Assembly: GCA_002928735.1 (NCBI GenBank)
Contig: PERL01000001.1
Span: 124,001 to 188,000 of the forward strand
Length of the DNA: 64,000 nucleotides
Direction of reading: 5' to 3'
Source of the DNA: Hyphomicrobium sp.
GTDB lineage: Bacteria > Pseudomonadota > Alphaproteobacteria > Rhizobiales > Hyphomicrobiaceae
Shown: positions 55,532 to 64,000 of the stretch, piece after piece
Numbering within the stretch: the stretch's first letter is position 1
Layout of the letters: each line of letters opens with the position of its first letter
Made by a program: the position numbers and the translations under genes
Notes under the pieces: generated by a model
Databases searched by the model: none
What the model was told of the DNA's origin: nothing
What the model saw: only the letters and a program-made list of their open reading frames with translations

Positions 55532-56734
55532 ATGACCGCCCGCGCCAAACCCTCCCCGGATATCCTCATTGCAGGCGCCGGCATCGCCGGCCTCGCAGCC
55601 GCCATCGCGCTCGCCCGCACCGGCCGCACCGTCACACTCCTCGAAAAACGCGCCGCATCGTCTGAAGAAGGCGCCGGCATCCAGATCGGCCCCAACGGCA
55701 GCCGCATTCTCCAAAGCCTAGGCGTCGCACCAAACCTTGCTGGCAAAGTCGCCCACCCCCAAAGTATCCGCGTGATGGATGGCCTTACCGGTCGCCCGCT
55801 CACGCAATTCCCCCTCGGCCCCGATATCGCAGCGCGCCACGGCGCACCCTATTGGTCGCTCCACCGCGCCGACCTGCACGACGCGCTCCGCACCACCGCG
55901 CAATCCATCCCCGCCATTACGCTGCGCCACGCCGCCGAACTCACCGGCGCCACCCAAAGCGGCGACACCGTCACCGTGCATCTCGCCGACGGCGAAACAC
56001 TCAACGGCCCCCTCGTCATCGGCGCCGATGGCCTCTGGTCCACCTTGCGCACGCACGTCCTCCACAGCCCATCACTCACCTTCACCGGCAAATGCGCACT
56101 GCGCACGGTCCTCACAGCCACCGATGTCCCACCTGGCATTTCGCTAACCGACACCACCATCTGGCTTCGTCCTAAAGCCCACGTCGTCCACTATCCTGTC
56201 CGCGGCGGCGCCGAATTAGCCCTCGTCGCGATCTTCGACGACGCCGATATAGGCGAAAGCTGGGCCCACGACGCAGACCCCGCGAGCATCGCAACGCGCG
56301 CACAAGCCTTCCCAACCGCGCTCCGCGATCTCCTGCTCACGCCCACGCACTGGCGCCAATGGTCGCTCTATCAGCCGTCCGGCCCGATCACCTGGATGCA
56401 AAACCGCATCGCGCTCATTGGCGACGCCGCCCATCCCCCGCTGCCGTTCCTCGCCCAAGGCGGCGTCATGGCGCTGGAAGACGCCACCGTTTTGGCTTCA
56501 CTCCTTCACGGCGTCCCCGATTCCAGCATCCCCGCCTGCCTCGCTGAATTCGAACGCCTCCGCCGTCCGCGCACCACCCGCGTGATGGAGGCCTCCGCCC
56601 GTAACGGCCGCGCCTACCACCTCGATGGCCTCATGCGCCGCGCCCGCAACGCCGTGCTCGCGTCGACGCCACCGCACCTCTTCATGCGCCAGTATGATTG
56701 GCTCTACGGCTGGAGATACGAAGAAAACACCTAG
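55532..56734 (+). CDS. FAD-dependent aromatic monooxygenase (salicylate-hydroxylase type)
   Basis: A 400-residue flavoprotein. GAGIAGLAAAIALARTGRTVTLLEKR is the FAD-binding Rossmann motif; GADGLWSTLRTHVL is the DG motif; RIALIGDAAHPPLPFLAQGGVMALEDA is the GD motif of the p-hydroxybenzoate-hydroxylase class. The 'SLHRADLHDAL' segment is also shared. Substrates in this family range from salicylate and 3-hydroxybenzoate to ubiquinone precursors, so the specificity cannot be stated. Its stop overlaps the opposing trkH stop by four bases. Confidence 0.88.
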   Translation: MTARAKPSPDILIAGAGIAGLAAAIALARTGRTVTLLEKRAASSEEGAGIQIGPNGSRILQSLGVAPNLAGKVAHPQSIRVMDGLTGRPLTQFPLGPDIAARHGAPYWSLHRADLHDALRTTAQSIPAITLRHAAELTGATQSGDTVTVHLADGETLNGPLVIGADGLWSTLRTHVLHSPSLTFTGKCALRTVLTATDVPPGISLTDTTIWLRPKAHVVHYPVRGGAELALVAIFDDADIGESWAHDADPASIATRAQAFPTALRDLLLTPTHWRQWSLYQPSGPITWMQNRIALIGDAAHPPLPFLAQGGVMALEDATVLASLLHGVPDSSIPACLAEFERLRRPRTTRVMEASARNGRAYHLDGLMRRARNAVLASTPPHLFMRQYDWLYGWRYEENT

Positions 56735-58176
56735 GAGCGCCAGAACTCCGGCCGGAACAGCACCAGCACCGTGAAGAGTTCCAACCGGCCGAGCATCATC
56801 TGAAACGACAACGCCCACTTCGCCGCATCCGGCAACGGCACGAAGTTGCCCGCGGGCCCGATCACATCGCCGAGCCCCGGACCGACGTTGCCCAGCGCCG
56901 TCGCCGAGGCTGAAAGCGCCGTCACGAAATCAAGCCCCATGCCGGCGTAAATCACTGCAAACAAACCCACGATCGCAAAATAGATCGCCAGAAACGCCAC
57001 CACTGAAAACGGAACGTCCGCCGGCAGACGCCGCCCGTTATAAGTCAGCGTGACCACCCGGTTCGGACTTATCAGATGCAGAAAGTGGCTGCGCGTCAGC
57101 ATATGCGCGATCTGCAGCCGGTAGATCTTGATCGCACCCGCCGTTGAACCCGAGCACCCGCCCACGAACGTCAAGAGGAAGAACACGCCGATCGCGAAGT
57201 TGCCCCACTTCGTGTAGTCGTCGCTCATATAGCCCGTCGTCGTCACGATCGACGTCACGTTGAACGACGACAACGTGATCGCCTCGAAGAACGAGATGTT
57301 TCGCGTCGCCAGAAGCCAGAACGCCATAATGAGGCTGATTGCGATCAGAAACCCGACAAACGCCCGCACCTGCGTATCGTGCCACAGCGCCGTCGGATCC
57401 CCGCGCACCATCTTAATGAACACCACGAACGGCATAGCGCCCAGCGCCATGAAAATCGTGCCCGTCCAGTAGATCGCCGGGCTCTCAAAATGCGCGAAAC
57501 TCGAATCATAGTTGGCAAACCCGCCCGTCGCGATCGTCGTCAACGAATGGCAAATCGCGTCGAACCCGCTCATGCCGAACCACGCGTAGAAGAACGCACA
57601 CACGAGCACGAGCCCGCCAAACACCGCCGCGATGGCCAGCGTCAACTCGAACGCGCGCGGCAGCACCTTCTCCGACTTGTCCGAGCTTTCCGTCTGGAAC
57701 AACTGCATCCCGCCCACCCGCAGGAACGGCAGCATCAGGATCGCCATCACGATAATCCCAAGACCACCGATGCCGCACAGAAGCGCGCGCCACAGCAGAA
57801 TGCCCCGCGGCAGCTTGTCGAGACCCGCAATGACGGTGGACCCCGTCGTGGTCAAACCCGACATGGTCTCGAAGTAGGCGTCCGTGTAGCTGAGCCCGTG
57901 GCCGAGAAACGGTAATGCCGCAAACGCCGCGATCACTACCCACGCAACCGTCGTGAGCAGGAAGCCCTCTTTGACGCCTAGACGAGGTGGGTTCTCATCG
58001 TAGGCAACGAGAACCAGCAGTCCCCCAGCAAAGAACGTCACGACCGAGGACGCCAGAAACGCCTGCCAGCCGCGATCGTTATCCGCCAAATCGACCAGCG
58101 CAGGCAGTAGCATCGCAGCAGCGATGGTGCACAGCATCAGCCCAAGGGCAAAGAGGATCGGCCTGAGTTGTAGCAC
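56731..58176 (-). CDS. trkH: Trk potassium uptake protein TrkH
   Basis: A 481-residue K+ translocating subunit beginning at a GTG at 58176. Four pore-loop repeats are recognisable: LTTTGSTVI, TIATGGFANYDSSF, VTTTGYMSDDY and GNVGPGLG; the final helix runs into LFRPEFWRS. About ten membrane helices. In the usual system it works with the NAD-binding TrkA subunit, which is not encoded in this window. It is the second potassium-transport gene here, alongside the channel at 47124. Confidence 0.95.
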   Translation of the reverse strand: MLQLRPILFALGLMLCTIAAAMLLPALVDLADNDRGWQAFLASSVVTFFAGGLLVLVAYDENPPRLGVKEGFLLTTVAWVVIAAFAALPFLGHGLSYTDAYFETMSGLTTTGSTVIAGLDKLPRGILLWRALLCGIGGLGIIVMAILMLPFLRVGGMQLFQTESSDKSEKVLPRAFELTLAIAAVFGGLVLVCAFFYAWFGMSGFDAICHSLTTIATGGFANYDSSFAHFESPAIYWTGTIFMALGAMPFVVFIKMVRGDPTALWHDTQVRAFVGFLIAISLIMAFWLLATRNISFFEAITLSSFNVTSIVTTTGYMSDDYTKWGNFAIGVFFLLTFVGGCSGSTAGAIKIYRLQIAHMLTRSHFLHLISPNRVVTLTYNGRRLPADVPFSVVAFLAIYFAIVGLFAVIYAGMGLDFVTALSASATALGNVGPGLGDVIGPAGNFVPLPDAAKWALSFQMMLGRLELFTVLVLFRPEFWRS

Positions 58177-58318
58177 CGCGCTTCATGCCCACGTGAAACG
58201 TAGGCCCCCCGACCAGAGCGCAACACCGCCCGGTCCATCCCCAGTGTTCGATTATTCGCAACCCTGCGGTCAAGCCCGCGTGAAGGCTAGGGCTAAAGTG
58301 ACGGAAATAACTGTGGGA

Positions 58319-58693
58319 TTACTGCTTCGTCCAGCCCACCGATTTGCACAGCAATCCACCCAGAACACACCCGCGCGTCTTCATGGACTGGTCCGCCACG
58401 CTGATATCGATCCGGTAGGTCAGATTGCGCTGCGGATCGAATGCGGTGCCCGAAAGTTTTCCATCTTCCTTGGGGCTGACGTTCATCACCAGCCTATCGC
58501 CGACCTTCTCGCCGTTCGACGGGTCTTTCACCCACGTATTAACGGCGCAAATGGCTGCACCGCATTTGTTGATCCTTACCGCGGCCAGCCCATCCCCGCG
58601 CGACCACGTCCCGGTCATTTTCTCAGGCGAGGCCCAAGCCCCGCCGGACGACAAGATGCCAACAGCTACCAATGTTGCCGAAGCGACTCGCAT
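58319..58693 (-). CDS. DUF2147-family secreted protein
   Basis: A 124-residue exported protein with a clear signal (MRVASATLVAVGILSSGGAWA). The mature part has the DUF2147 pattern GTWSRGDGLAAVRINKCGAAICAVNTWVKDP, and VGDRLVMNVSPKEDG, LTYRIDISVADQSMKTRGCVLGGLLCKSVGWTK. Four cysteines probably make two disulfides in a small beta-barrel. Family function is unknown; members are widespread in proteobacteria. It is between trkH and glsA, in the same direction as both. Confidence 0.88.
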   Translation of the reverse strand: MRVASATLVAVGILSSGGAWASPEKMTGTWSRGDGLAAVRINKCGAAICAVNTWVKDPSNGEKVGDRLVMNVSPKEDGKLSGTAFDPQRNLTYRIDISVADQSMKTRGCVLGGLLCKSVGWTKQ

Positions 58694-58774
58694 GCCAACC
58701 CCATCTTTTGGATCATTACCGTGGATCTAGCAGCCAGAACGGCTCCGCCGGACGTTTGGATCTTTGCCGGAGCA

Positions 58775-59704
58775 TCAAGCCCCGAACACCGACCACCCCG
58801 TCCGCTGGGCGATGAGTTCCAAGGCCCGGGTGCCCAGTTGAGAATTCCCCTGAGCATTGAGCCCCGGGGACCACACCGCAATCGACACTTTGCCGGGAAC
58901 GACGGCCAAGATGCCGCCGCCCACACCGCTCTTGCCGGGCAATCCGACCTTGAAGGCGAAGTCGCCCGATCCGTCATAGTGCCCGCAGGTGAGCATCAAC
59001 GCATTGATTCGCCGCGCCCGCTCCTTCGACACCACGGAAATGCCCGTCCGCGGATCGCGGCCGCTGTTGGCCAAAAACAGTCCCGCTTGCGCCAGCTGCA
59101 CGCACGACATCTCGATGGCGCACTGATGAAAATAGACCCCGAGCGTCAGTTCGACAGGATTATGAATGTTGCCGAACGCCTTCATATAGTTCGCCAGTGC
59201 CGCGTTGCGGAACCCATGCTCCTGCTCCGAGCGCGCGACCGCCGGATCGATCGACACCGTCTCGTCGTTCGCCGCCACACGCACGAACCGCAATATTTCG
59301 CCGATGGCTTCGCGTGGCTGGTGACCGGCGAGGATCACGTCAGCAACCACGATCGCACCCGCGTTGATGAACGGATTGCGTGGAATGCCCTTCTCGTGCT
59401 CAAGCTGAATGATCGAATTGAAGGCACTCCCGCTCGGCTCCCGCCCTACGCGCTTCCACAACCCGTCGCCGATTTTTCCGAGCGCCAGCGCCAGCGCAAA
59501 CACCTTCGAGATGCTTTGGATCGAAAACGCCTCCTCCGCGTCCCCCGCGGTCACGGTCATCCCATCCATGGCCGCGATCGCGATTCCAAACTTCGCGACC
59601 GGCACCTTGCCCAGTTCGGGAATGTAGTCCGCTACCCGCCCGCGATCGGCCGCCGCATCGAGTTCGGCGTGAACCTCACACACCAGTGCCTGAAGATCCA
59701 TCAT
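58775..59704 (-). CDS. glsA: Glutaminase
   Basis: A 309-residue enzyme converting glutamine to glutamate and ammonia, related to the serine beta-lactamase fold. The start is the ATG at 59704 (or 59701, as two ATGs are adjacent); GGAG directly precedes them and the frame is open to 59731. Motifs: [17 protein letters not shown] with the catalytic Ser-x-x-Lys, [16 protein letters not shown], and [20 protein letters not shown] with the Lys-Ser-Gly triad near the C-terminus. It may contribute to acid resistance or nitrogen supply. It is divergent from the tRNA-Leu gene. Confidence 0.94.
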   Translation of the reverse strand: MMDLQALVCEVHAELDAAADRGRVADYIPELGKVPVAKFGIAIAAMDGMTVTAGDAEEAFSIQSISKVFALALALGKIGDGLWKRVGREPSGSAFNSIIQLEHEKGIPRNPFINAGAIVVADVILAGHQPREAIGEILRFVRVAANDETVSIDPAVARSEQEHGFRNAALANYMKAFGNIHNPVELTLGVYFHQCAIEMSCVQLAQAGLFLANSGRDPRTGISVVSKERARRINALMLTCGHYDGSGDFAFKVGLPGKSGVGGGILAVVPGKVSIAVWSPGLNAQGNSQLGTRALELIAQRTGWSVFGA

Positions 59705-59866
59705 CTCCGAAAGCGCCCCGCATCCAACCACCGCCCAGCCGCAACCCTACCCCGATTGCCGCCCCCTTGAACCCGCAACAGTTCGTCCCACGTCCAAGCG
59801 CTGCACCACCCCTGCGCGATACGATTGCGCACGCCGCTCCGGCATCGCATAAAGGCGCCGTTTCCC

Positions 59867-59952
59867 GCGGACGTGGTGGAACGGTAGACACACGGGACTT
59901 AAAATCCCGAGGGGGCAACCCCGTGTGGGTTCGAATCCCACCGTCCGCACCA
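59867..59952 (+). tRNA. tRNA-Leu (anticodon UAA)
   Basis: An 86-base tRNA with encoded CCA. Acceptor arms GCGGACG and CGTCCGC (59867-59873 and 59942-59948) followed by A and CCA. The anticodon arm CGGGA-CTTAAAA-TCCCG (59893-59909) has the anticodon TAA at 59900-59902. A long variable arm (GGGGGCAACCCC) identifies a class II tRNA, as expected of tRNA-Leu. The T arm is GTGGG-TTCGAAT-CCCAC. No other tRNA is visible in the window. Confidence 0.97.
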
Positions 59953-60250
59953 TTTGCAGAAGGCCGCCGTCGGTCTCAGTGCCATCTTTCGGCAGGAAAC
60001 ACCTGCAGAGCGCCGGCTGTCCGGCCGTGCAACCGAACAGCTCGTACACAAATCTTTAAGAGTCCGCTCTGGGTTGCGCGTCCATCCTCAGTGGGCTGGC
60101 GGCCCTCTGAGTGCGGTCCCAAAATTTTGCATAAAACTTTATTGGACCATTTAAGGCCAAGCGAACCGAGATAATCGATCGAAGTTGCGCAAATCACAGG
60201 CTGCCGTAGTTACTTTGTCTAAAGCATACAGAAATGCATTTGGGACAAAT
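59953..60250. other. Intergenic region between tRNA-Leu and the second Tad locus
   Basis: 298 bases without a gene. It becomes AT-rich toward 60120-60250, where the promoter of the TadG-type gene should lie. A rightward in-frame TTG at 60185 could start the next gene earlier, but no ribosome site supports it. The AT-rich junction just behind a tRNA gene is where integrating elements often sit, but no direct repeat of the tRNA 3' end was seen. Confidence 0.4.
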
Positions 60251-61531
60251 ATGCGGGGACCTTTCAAATCATCTTTTCTTTCCGACGCCGATGGCGGCGT
60301 CGCGCTCATCTTTGGGTTGATTGTGCCCTGCCTTATTGGCTTCGCCGGCGTCGGCGTGGACGCCACATACTGGCTGATGGAACGAAATAAACTTCAGTCG
60401 TCGACCGACAATGCGGCCATCTCAGCAGCGCATGCAGTACATCTGACCGGCACCAACCAGGCCGTTACGAACGAGGCACAGAAAATGCTTCGTTCAGTCT
60501 ACGGTAAGGACATGCCGGGGATCACTCTCACGGTCCAGTTCCCTCCTCAAACTGGACCCCACGCCGGCGACATGACTGCCGTGGCCATTCTGGCCGAGCG
60601 CGACCAACCGGTGTACTTCGCCAAACTGTTCCATCTAAGCGACGTCAAGGTGACTGCCCGCTCCGTGGCGCGTGTCAATTCGACGGCGGATGCGTGCCTG
60701 CTTGCCCTTTCACAAACTAGTGAGAAGGCCATCAACATCTCGGGCAGCTCAACTATCCGGCTCAATTGCGGCATCGCATCGAACTCGACTGCCAGCGATG
60801 CGGCCTATTTCTCTGGAGCCTCGGACACCAAAACGACGGGCCTTACGTCCGCCGGGGACATCTATCAGTCAAACGGCGCCCTGATTGACACGGGCGACGG
60901 CTCGATGCTCGCGAACGCACCAGCGGTAAACGATCCGTACGGGCCTGAAGGCCGCAACGTCAAAGTTCCAACAAACCCGAAGAACTGCAAAGAAAAGCAG
61001 CTTAAAATAAACGCGGACACAGTTCTTTCTCCAGGGCGCTATTGCGGCGGCATCAGTGTCAATGGCGGAACGACGACGTTCTCGCCAGGCGTTTACATCA
61101 TCGACGGCGGAACCTTTAAAACCAATGGCAACGCTGCGCTCGTGGGCCAAGGCGTCACCTTCGTATTGACCGGGAAAGGTAACGACATCGCCGACGTCGA
61201 CCTCAATGGTGGCGCGGGCATCTCGCTCCAAGCCCCAACGAGCGGCTCGGATCTTGCGGGAATTTTGTTCTTCCAGGACCCGGCAGCAAAGGATCAGGTC
61301 AAACCCAAGCAGAGCCTCATCAACGGCAATGCCGACTTAAATCTGAAAGGCGCGCTCTACTTTCCTGGCACTGGCGTAAAGATGTCGGGTGGAATGTCCG
61401 GCAATATGAACTGCCTCCAGATCGTCGCTGCTACGGTCGAGATCACCGGCAATTCTGCGGTAACGGATTCGTGCGACGAGACGTCAGGAACTGAAAAAAT
61501 CCAACGAACGACAGTCGAGTTGGTGGAGTAA
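60251..61531 (+). CDS. TadG-like pilus assembly protein with a repeat-rich C-terminal half
   Basis: A 426-residue protein from the ATG at 60251 (a TTG at 60185 is possible). The start has the TadE/TadG-type N-terminal motif DADGGVALIFGLIVPCLIGFAGVGVD with one membrane helix, then the surface pattern TYWLMERNKLQSSTDNAAISAAHAV typical of PF13400. Typical TadG proteins end in a von Willebrand A domain; here residues ~190-420 instead show glycine/asparagine-rich short strands (ISVNGGTTTFSPGVYIIDGGTF, ADLNLKGALYFPG), suggesting a stacked beta-helix-like fold. Putative cell-surface or pilus-base role. Confidence 0.75.
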   Translation: MRGPFKSSFLSDADGGVALIFGLIVPCLIGFAGVGVDATYWLMERNKLQSSTDNAAISAAHAVHLTGTNQAVTNEAQKMLRSVYGKDMPGITLTVQFPPQTGPHAGDMTAVAILAERDQPVYFAKLFHLSDVKVTARSVARVNSTADACLLALSQTSEKAINISGSSTIRLNCGIASNSTASDAAYFSGASDTKTTGLTSAGDIYQSNGALIDTGDGSMLANAPAVNDPYGPEGRNVKVPTNPKNCKEKQLKINADTVLSPGRYCGGISVNGGTTTFSPGVYIIDGGTFKTNGNAALVGQGVTFVLTGKGNDIADVDLNGGAGISLQAPTSGSDLAGILFFQDPAAKDQVKPKQSLINGNADLNLKGALYFPGTGVKMSGGMSGNMNCLQIVAATVEITGNSAVTDSCDETSGTEKIQRTTVELVE

Positions 61532-61540
61532 ATCAAGACG

Positions 61541-62038
61541 ATGTTGAAGTGCGCCCAGATCAGCAGAATGGTGGAAACACTTAAGCAGTGCGTATCGTCG
61601 CGCGACGGGATCATCGCCGTCGAATTCGGACTGATCGCTCCCATCATCCTGGCCCTCGTGCTCGGCGTTGTCGAAGTCTCTCGCGCCATCGAGAACTATT
61701 TGAGCATCCAAACCGCCACCCGCGCGGGCACGCACTACGCGCTGACCAAGCCGCCCGTACAAGGCGACATGTCCCGGATTGTGTCTTCCGTGCGCGCTGC
61801 ACTTCCGCCAGATTGGGTATCCGCCACCGATGGCAGCGCACCGCAGATCACCGCCAGCATGGTTTGCGAATGTGACGTCACCGGCCCCGCCGCTTGCGGA
61901 GCGCCGTGCGGAATAGGAGAAAAGCAGCAAACCTACATCAGGGTGGAAGTGCAGAAACTTTACACGCCGCTGGTAAGCTTCCGTAACTTTGCCCCGTCCT
62001 ACCAACTGAAGACCGCGTCGATGGTCAGGCTCAAGTAA
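61541..62038 (+). CDS. TadE-like minor pilin
   Basis: A 165-residue protein starting at the ATG at 61541. It has the TadE-type signature DGIIAVEFGLIAPIILALVLGVVEVSRAIENY: a charged N-terminus, one membrane helix and then a periplasmic part with four cysteines (VCECDVTGPAACGAPC). It begins nine bases after the TadG-type gene and its stop codon overlaps the start of the next gene (TAATG), so the three are surely one transcription unit. It resembles the TadE pair at the start of the window but is more diverged in the tail. Confidence 0.85.
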   Translation: MLKCAQISRMVETLKQCVSSRDGIIAVEFGLIAPIILALVLGVVEVSRAIENYLSIQTATRAGTHYALTKPPVQGDMSRIVSSVRAALPPDWVSATDGSAPQITASMVCECDVTGPAACGAPCGIGEKQQTYIRVEVQKLYTPLVSFRNFAPSYQLKTASMVRLK

Positions 62039-62466
62039 TGCGCAATATGGCACTCAAGTACTGGATGAACCGCGCCAGGCTCTGCCGCGCCGATTCGGCG
62101 GGAACGGCAGCCGTGGAATTCGCGTTTGTCGTGCCAGTCTTCATTGCCCTGACGATGGCAGCTATTGAATTCAGCCGAGTGGTGTATTCAAAGGCCGAGT
62201 TCGAATATGCGATTTATAATGCCACGCGATACGGCATGGTCGCGCGTGCCGCAAACACCGACCAAATCAAAAAATCGCTGAGTGACAACCTTATTTTGCT
62301 GGACCCGGCGAAGCTGTCAACCGTGACCATTTCGGAAGTCGTCAATGCGGACAAATCGCGAACCGCGACGCTGACCGCCGCTTACCAGTTCGAATTCCTG
62401 GTGCCAATTACCGAACACGCATCGGTAACGCTGTCCAAGAGCGTCTCCTTCCTGCGCGTGCAATGA
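62038..62466 (+). CDS. TadE-like minor pilin, second copy
   Basis: A 142-residue protein whose ATG at 62038 overlaps the previous stop; an ATG at 62047 is an alternative. Signature: RADSAGTAAVEFAFVVPVFIALTMAAIEFSRVVYSKAEFEYAIYNATRYG, again with one membrane helix and an acidic residue at the usual position. A periplasmic domain of beta character follows. Together with the preceding two genes it makes the TadE/F/G triplet of a Tad pilus. Confidence 0.85.
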   Translation: MRNMALKYWMNRARLCRADSAGTAAVEFAFVVPVFIALTMAAIEFSRVVYSKAEFEYAIYNATRYGMVARAANTDQIKKSLSDNLILLDPAKLSTVTISEVVNADKSRTATLTAAYQFEFLVPITEHASVTLSKSVSFLRVQ

Positions 62467-62513
62467 AATAGCCGGGCTTGACCTGCAACGCCCAAGCTCA
62501 ACTCACCGTTCGG

Positions 62514-62810
62514 CTACGACACAAGATAGACGACGAAGCGAACGAAGAGCTGCAAGAGCAAATACAGGATCACGAACAGTGCAGCCCACATGGCGGCGAG
62601 CACAGGCAATGTCGTTGCCGTAAGTGCAGGATGTGCCTGCCGGTCATCGGCGATCCGGTCCGTGCTGCGACGCTCCGAACCCCATTTGATCACAACAAAA
62701 AAGTACCAGAATGAAAGGCGAATTTCGCGAACGTTTGCCTTTGGCGGCGCCTTGCCGGCTCCATCGGTGGAACCCAGTTCGGCCGCATCTCCTGGTTTGG
62801 CCCCTGCCAT
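62514..62810 (-). CDS. Hypothetical C-tail-anchored membrane protein
   Basis: A 98-residue protein. The ATG at 62810 has the strong site AGGAG nine bases upstream; the frame is open to 62870. A polar N-terminus of ~35 residues, a short aromatic patch (IRLSFWYFFVVIKWGSERR), then a hydrophobic helix near the C-terminus (LPVLAAMWAALFVILYLLLQLFV). No family recognised. It is leftward, convergent with the TadE pair and preceded by the TadD-like gene on the same strand, so it could belong to either pilus unit. Confidence 0.55.
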   Translation of the reverse strand: MAGAKPGDAAELGSTDGAGKAPPKANVREIRLSFWYFFVVIKWGSERRSTDRIADDRQAHPALTATTLPVLAAMWAALFVILYLLLQLFVRFVVYLVS

Positions 62811-62921
62811 CAGTCGCGACTCCTGCAGCTCAAGCACTCGGATATAACCGCTCTCCAAACTAGCGGCCACATCTTGCTAAAGCGTAACAGGCCCCGGCCC
62901 ATCCGGGCTAAGCGATAACGA

Positions 62922-63434
62922 CTAGTTAACGGACAGAGGAGCCTGCCCCAACGCCGCGAGGCGCTGGTTCAGAATGTCGATGTTATTGACGATGTACGGA
63001 TTAGACGGATCGAGATTATAGGCCGCCGCGAGGGTGGTTCGTGACTTGCTGAGATCACCCCGGAGGAGGTACGAGTACCCCATATTGTTCAGCACACTCG
63101 GCGTCGAGCCAATCAGTTGCTGTACCTTGGCATATGCCTTGTCTGCTTCGTCGAACCTCCCGATTTGATCGTAGGACGCCGCCAAACCCAGCCAAGCATC
63201 GGCGTTGAGGGGATCGGCCTCGATCGTCTTGGAAAACTCATTTGTGGCGGTACCGAAGTTACCTTCCTCGAACTGAATCTGTCCCTGTTCCACGAGGTGC
63301 GCCGACGTCGGCAAGCTGGCCGGTTCGGTCAAAGAAGCGGTCAGGAATTCACCTTCGTTCGGTGCGCACCCCACCACACTAAGGCCCACGGCCCCGATGA
63401 GCACAAATCTTAAGATGACACGTCGATCGCACAC
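62922..63434 (-). CDS. tadD: TadD-like TPR lipoprotein
   Basis: A 170-residue lipoprotein starting at a GTG at 63434 with GGGGGTAGG upstream. The leader ends in a lipobox VVGC (residue 23). TPR motifs are visible: FEEGNFGTATNEFSKTIEADPLNADAWLGLAASYDQIGRFDEADKAYAKV and VLNNMGYSYLLRGDLSKSRTTLAAAYNLDPSNPYIVNNIDIL. In Tad systems TadD is an outer-membrane-anchored TPR protein that helps the secretin assemble. It is divergent from cpaB, 443 bases away. Confidence 0.85.
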   Translation of the reverse strand: MCDRRVILRFVLIGAVGLSVVGCAPNEGEFLTASLTEPASLPTSAHLVEQGQIQFEEGNFGTATNEFSKTIEADPLNADAWLGLAASYDQIGRFDEADKAYAKVQQLIGSTPSVLNNMGYSYLLRGDLSKSRTTLAAAYNLDPSNPYIVNNIDILNQRLAALGQAPLSVN

Positions 63435-63877
63435 GTCGCCTACCCCCGCAGGACATCACTCAAGGTCAGTTCGGTACGCCGCAGAACGCCACCGCGCGCG
63501 GATCACCAAACACCCTCAAAACTAGGAAACTCGGTACGACGGGATCAAAGGATGCGATGCTCAACACGCATCGGCCAGCATACAGTTACGCAAATCCTTG
63601 GCCCCGATAGGGGAACATTGTTCGCACAAAAATTGGGCTCATCCCAAACGATTAATCGTGCGGAGTTCGACCGGTGTATCGGCTGGTGGACAACATGTGC
63701 GCAGTCCCCGCCGGGGCTAGATCCGCAGCGCGTTTTTCTCAACCCCACAAGCTTCTTAGCCAGATCTAGTCCGCAGCCGCAAATATTTAACTGTTTTTGA
63801 ACAGACTGTGCACTGCCGGCGGCGTGCGCAGCGTCAGCCAAGCCGGTGTCTGATTTTTGCAACGGGGAGCACAGGGT
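63435..63877. other. Divergent regulatory region between tadD-like gene and cpaB
   Basis: 443 bases without a supported gene, presumably holding both promoters of the Tad genes. It is less GC-rich than the core. A short related word pair (CTAGATCCGCAG and CTAGTCCGCAG) occurs at 63717 and 63766, too short to call a repeat. The open frame at 63545-63997 on the minus strand is incidental. Confidence 0.45.
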
Positions 63878-64000
63878 ATGCGTCGGCGCATGATATTGGC
63901 GTTGGTTGTTTCTAGTGCCAGCGGGCTTCTGGCAGCTGTTATGATCAATGGCTGGATGTCGACCCAGTTCATGCGGATGAAAGCGCAAGTCCAGCAAAGC
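63878..64000 (+). CDS. cpaB: Flp pilus assembly protein CpaB, N-terminal fragment
   Basis: Only the first 41 codons are inside the window. The ATG at 63878 follows GGGGAGCACAGGG. The protein begins MRRRMILALVVSSASGLLAA, a basic start and one membrane helix, then GWMSTQFMRM, as in CpaB/RcpC, a periplasmic protein of the Tad pilus machine. The identity is based on the leader and on the neighbouring tad genes. The rest of the operon, normally cpaC, cpaE and cpaF, would lie beyond base 64000. Confidence 0.7.
   Translation, partial: MRRRMILALVVSSASGLLAAVMINGWMSTQFMRMKAQVQQS

Noticed and set aside
58124-59770. 548-residue + strand open frame across DUF2147 and glsA
   Set aside because: Covers two well-supported genes on the opposite strand and has no family pattern.
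59953-60250. Possible integration site next to tRNA-Leu
   Set aside because: AT-rich DNA follows the tRNA, but I found no integrase gene and no direct repeat of the tRNA 3' end in the window.

Overview
The window reads as chromosomal DNA of an alphaproteobacterium of the order Hyphomicrobiales, possibly near Hyphomicrobiaceae. This is inferred from high GC content and a characteristic gene set: a RegB/RegA (ActS/ActR) redox pair next to a SenC-type SCO protein, MmcB, a DUF4175/TIGR02302 giant, an LpxQ-like outer membrane protein, an NDUFS6-like CHCC zinc finger protein, and dapD/dapE/argH/lysA as dispersed lysine and arginine genes. No species can be named from sequence alone. I see no insertion sequence, prophage, CRISPR array or rRNA operon. 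There is one tRNA gene, tRNA-Leu(UAA).

Layout. 1-3.1 kb: an accessory Flp/Tad pilus locus with two TadE-like minor pilins (one cut by the window edge), a stand-alone CpaC-N-type protein and two small Flp pilins. 3.1-10.7 kb: biosynthesis (dapE, dapD, argH, lysA) with a TlpA-type thioredoxin, an LptM-type lipoprotein, a methyltransferase and a lysine-rich repeat protein. 10.7-23.2 kb: envelope genes, namely a DUF4175 membrane protein with a glutamine-rich tail, an LpxQ-like beta-barrel, a depolymerase-like lipoprotein, and a translationally coupled alpha-2-macroglobulin/PBP1C pair. 23.3-29.3 kb: two tandem palindromic repeats, an unrecognised secreted-domain membrane protein and its small neighbour, PPK2, and two tandem paralogous membrane proteins. 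29.3-34.8 kb: mutM, mmcB, regA, regB, senC and a YgjP-type metallopeptidase. 34.8-38.4 kb: PBP1A, a small cytochrome c and TrhO.

38.4-46.8 kb is the replication-initiation block, read leftward: rpsT, a rhodanese, dnaA, dnaN, recF, gyrB. The 0.79 kb AT-richer gap between rpsT and the rhodanese is a candidate regulatory or origin region. 47.1-53.0 kb is the most distinctive part. A cyclic-nucleotide-type K+ channel and a small membrane protein sit next to an FHA protein, a PP2C phosphatase and a divergent Ser/Thr kinase fused through one membrane helix to a seven-repeat WD40 domain. This looks like a complete phospho-signalling module (kinase, phosphatase, phospho-reader). 53-60 kb: extensin-like lipoprotein, alpha/beta hydrolase, CHCC zinc finger, FAD monooxygenase, TrkH, a DUF2147 protein, glutaminase and tRNA-Leu. 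60.2-64 kb: a second Tad locus with a TadG-like protein carrying an unusual repeat-rich C-terminal half, two TadE-like proteins, a TadD-like TPR lipoprotein and the beginning of cpaB, which runs off the window.

The Tad genes at both ends are less GC-biased than the core between them. Genes on the + strand in the core use strikingly C-rich codons, which suggests a replication-strand bias. All family calls come from reading motifs; no database search was run.
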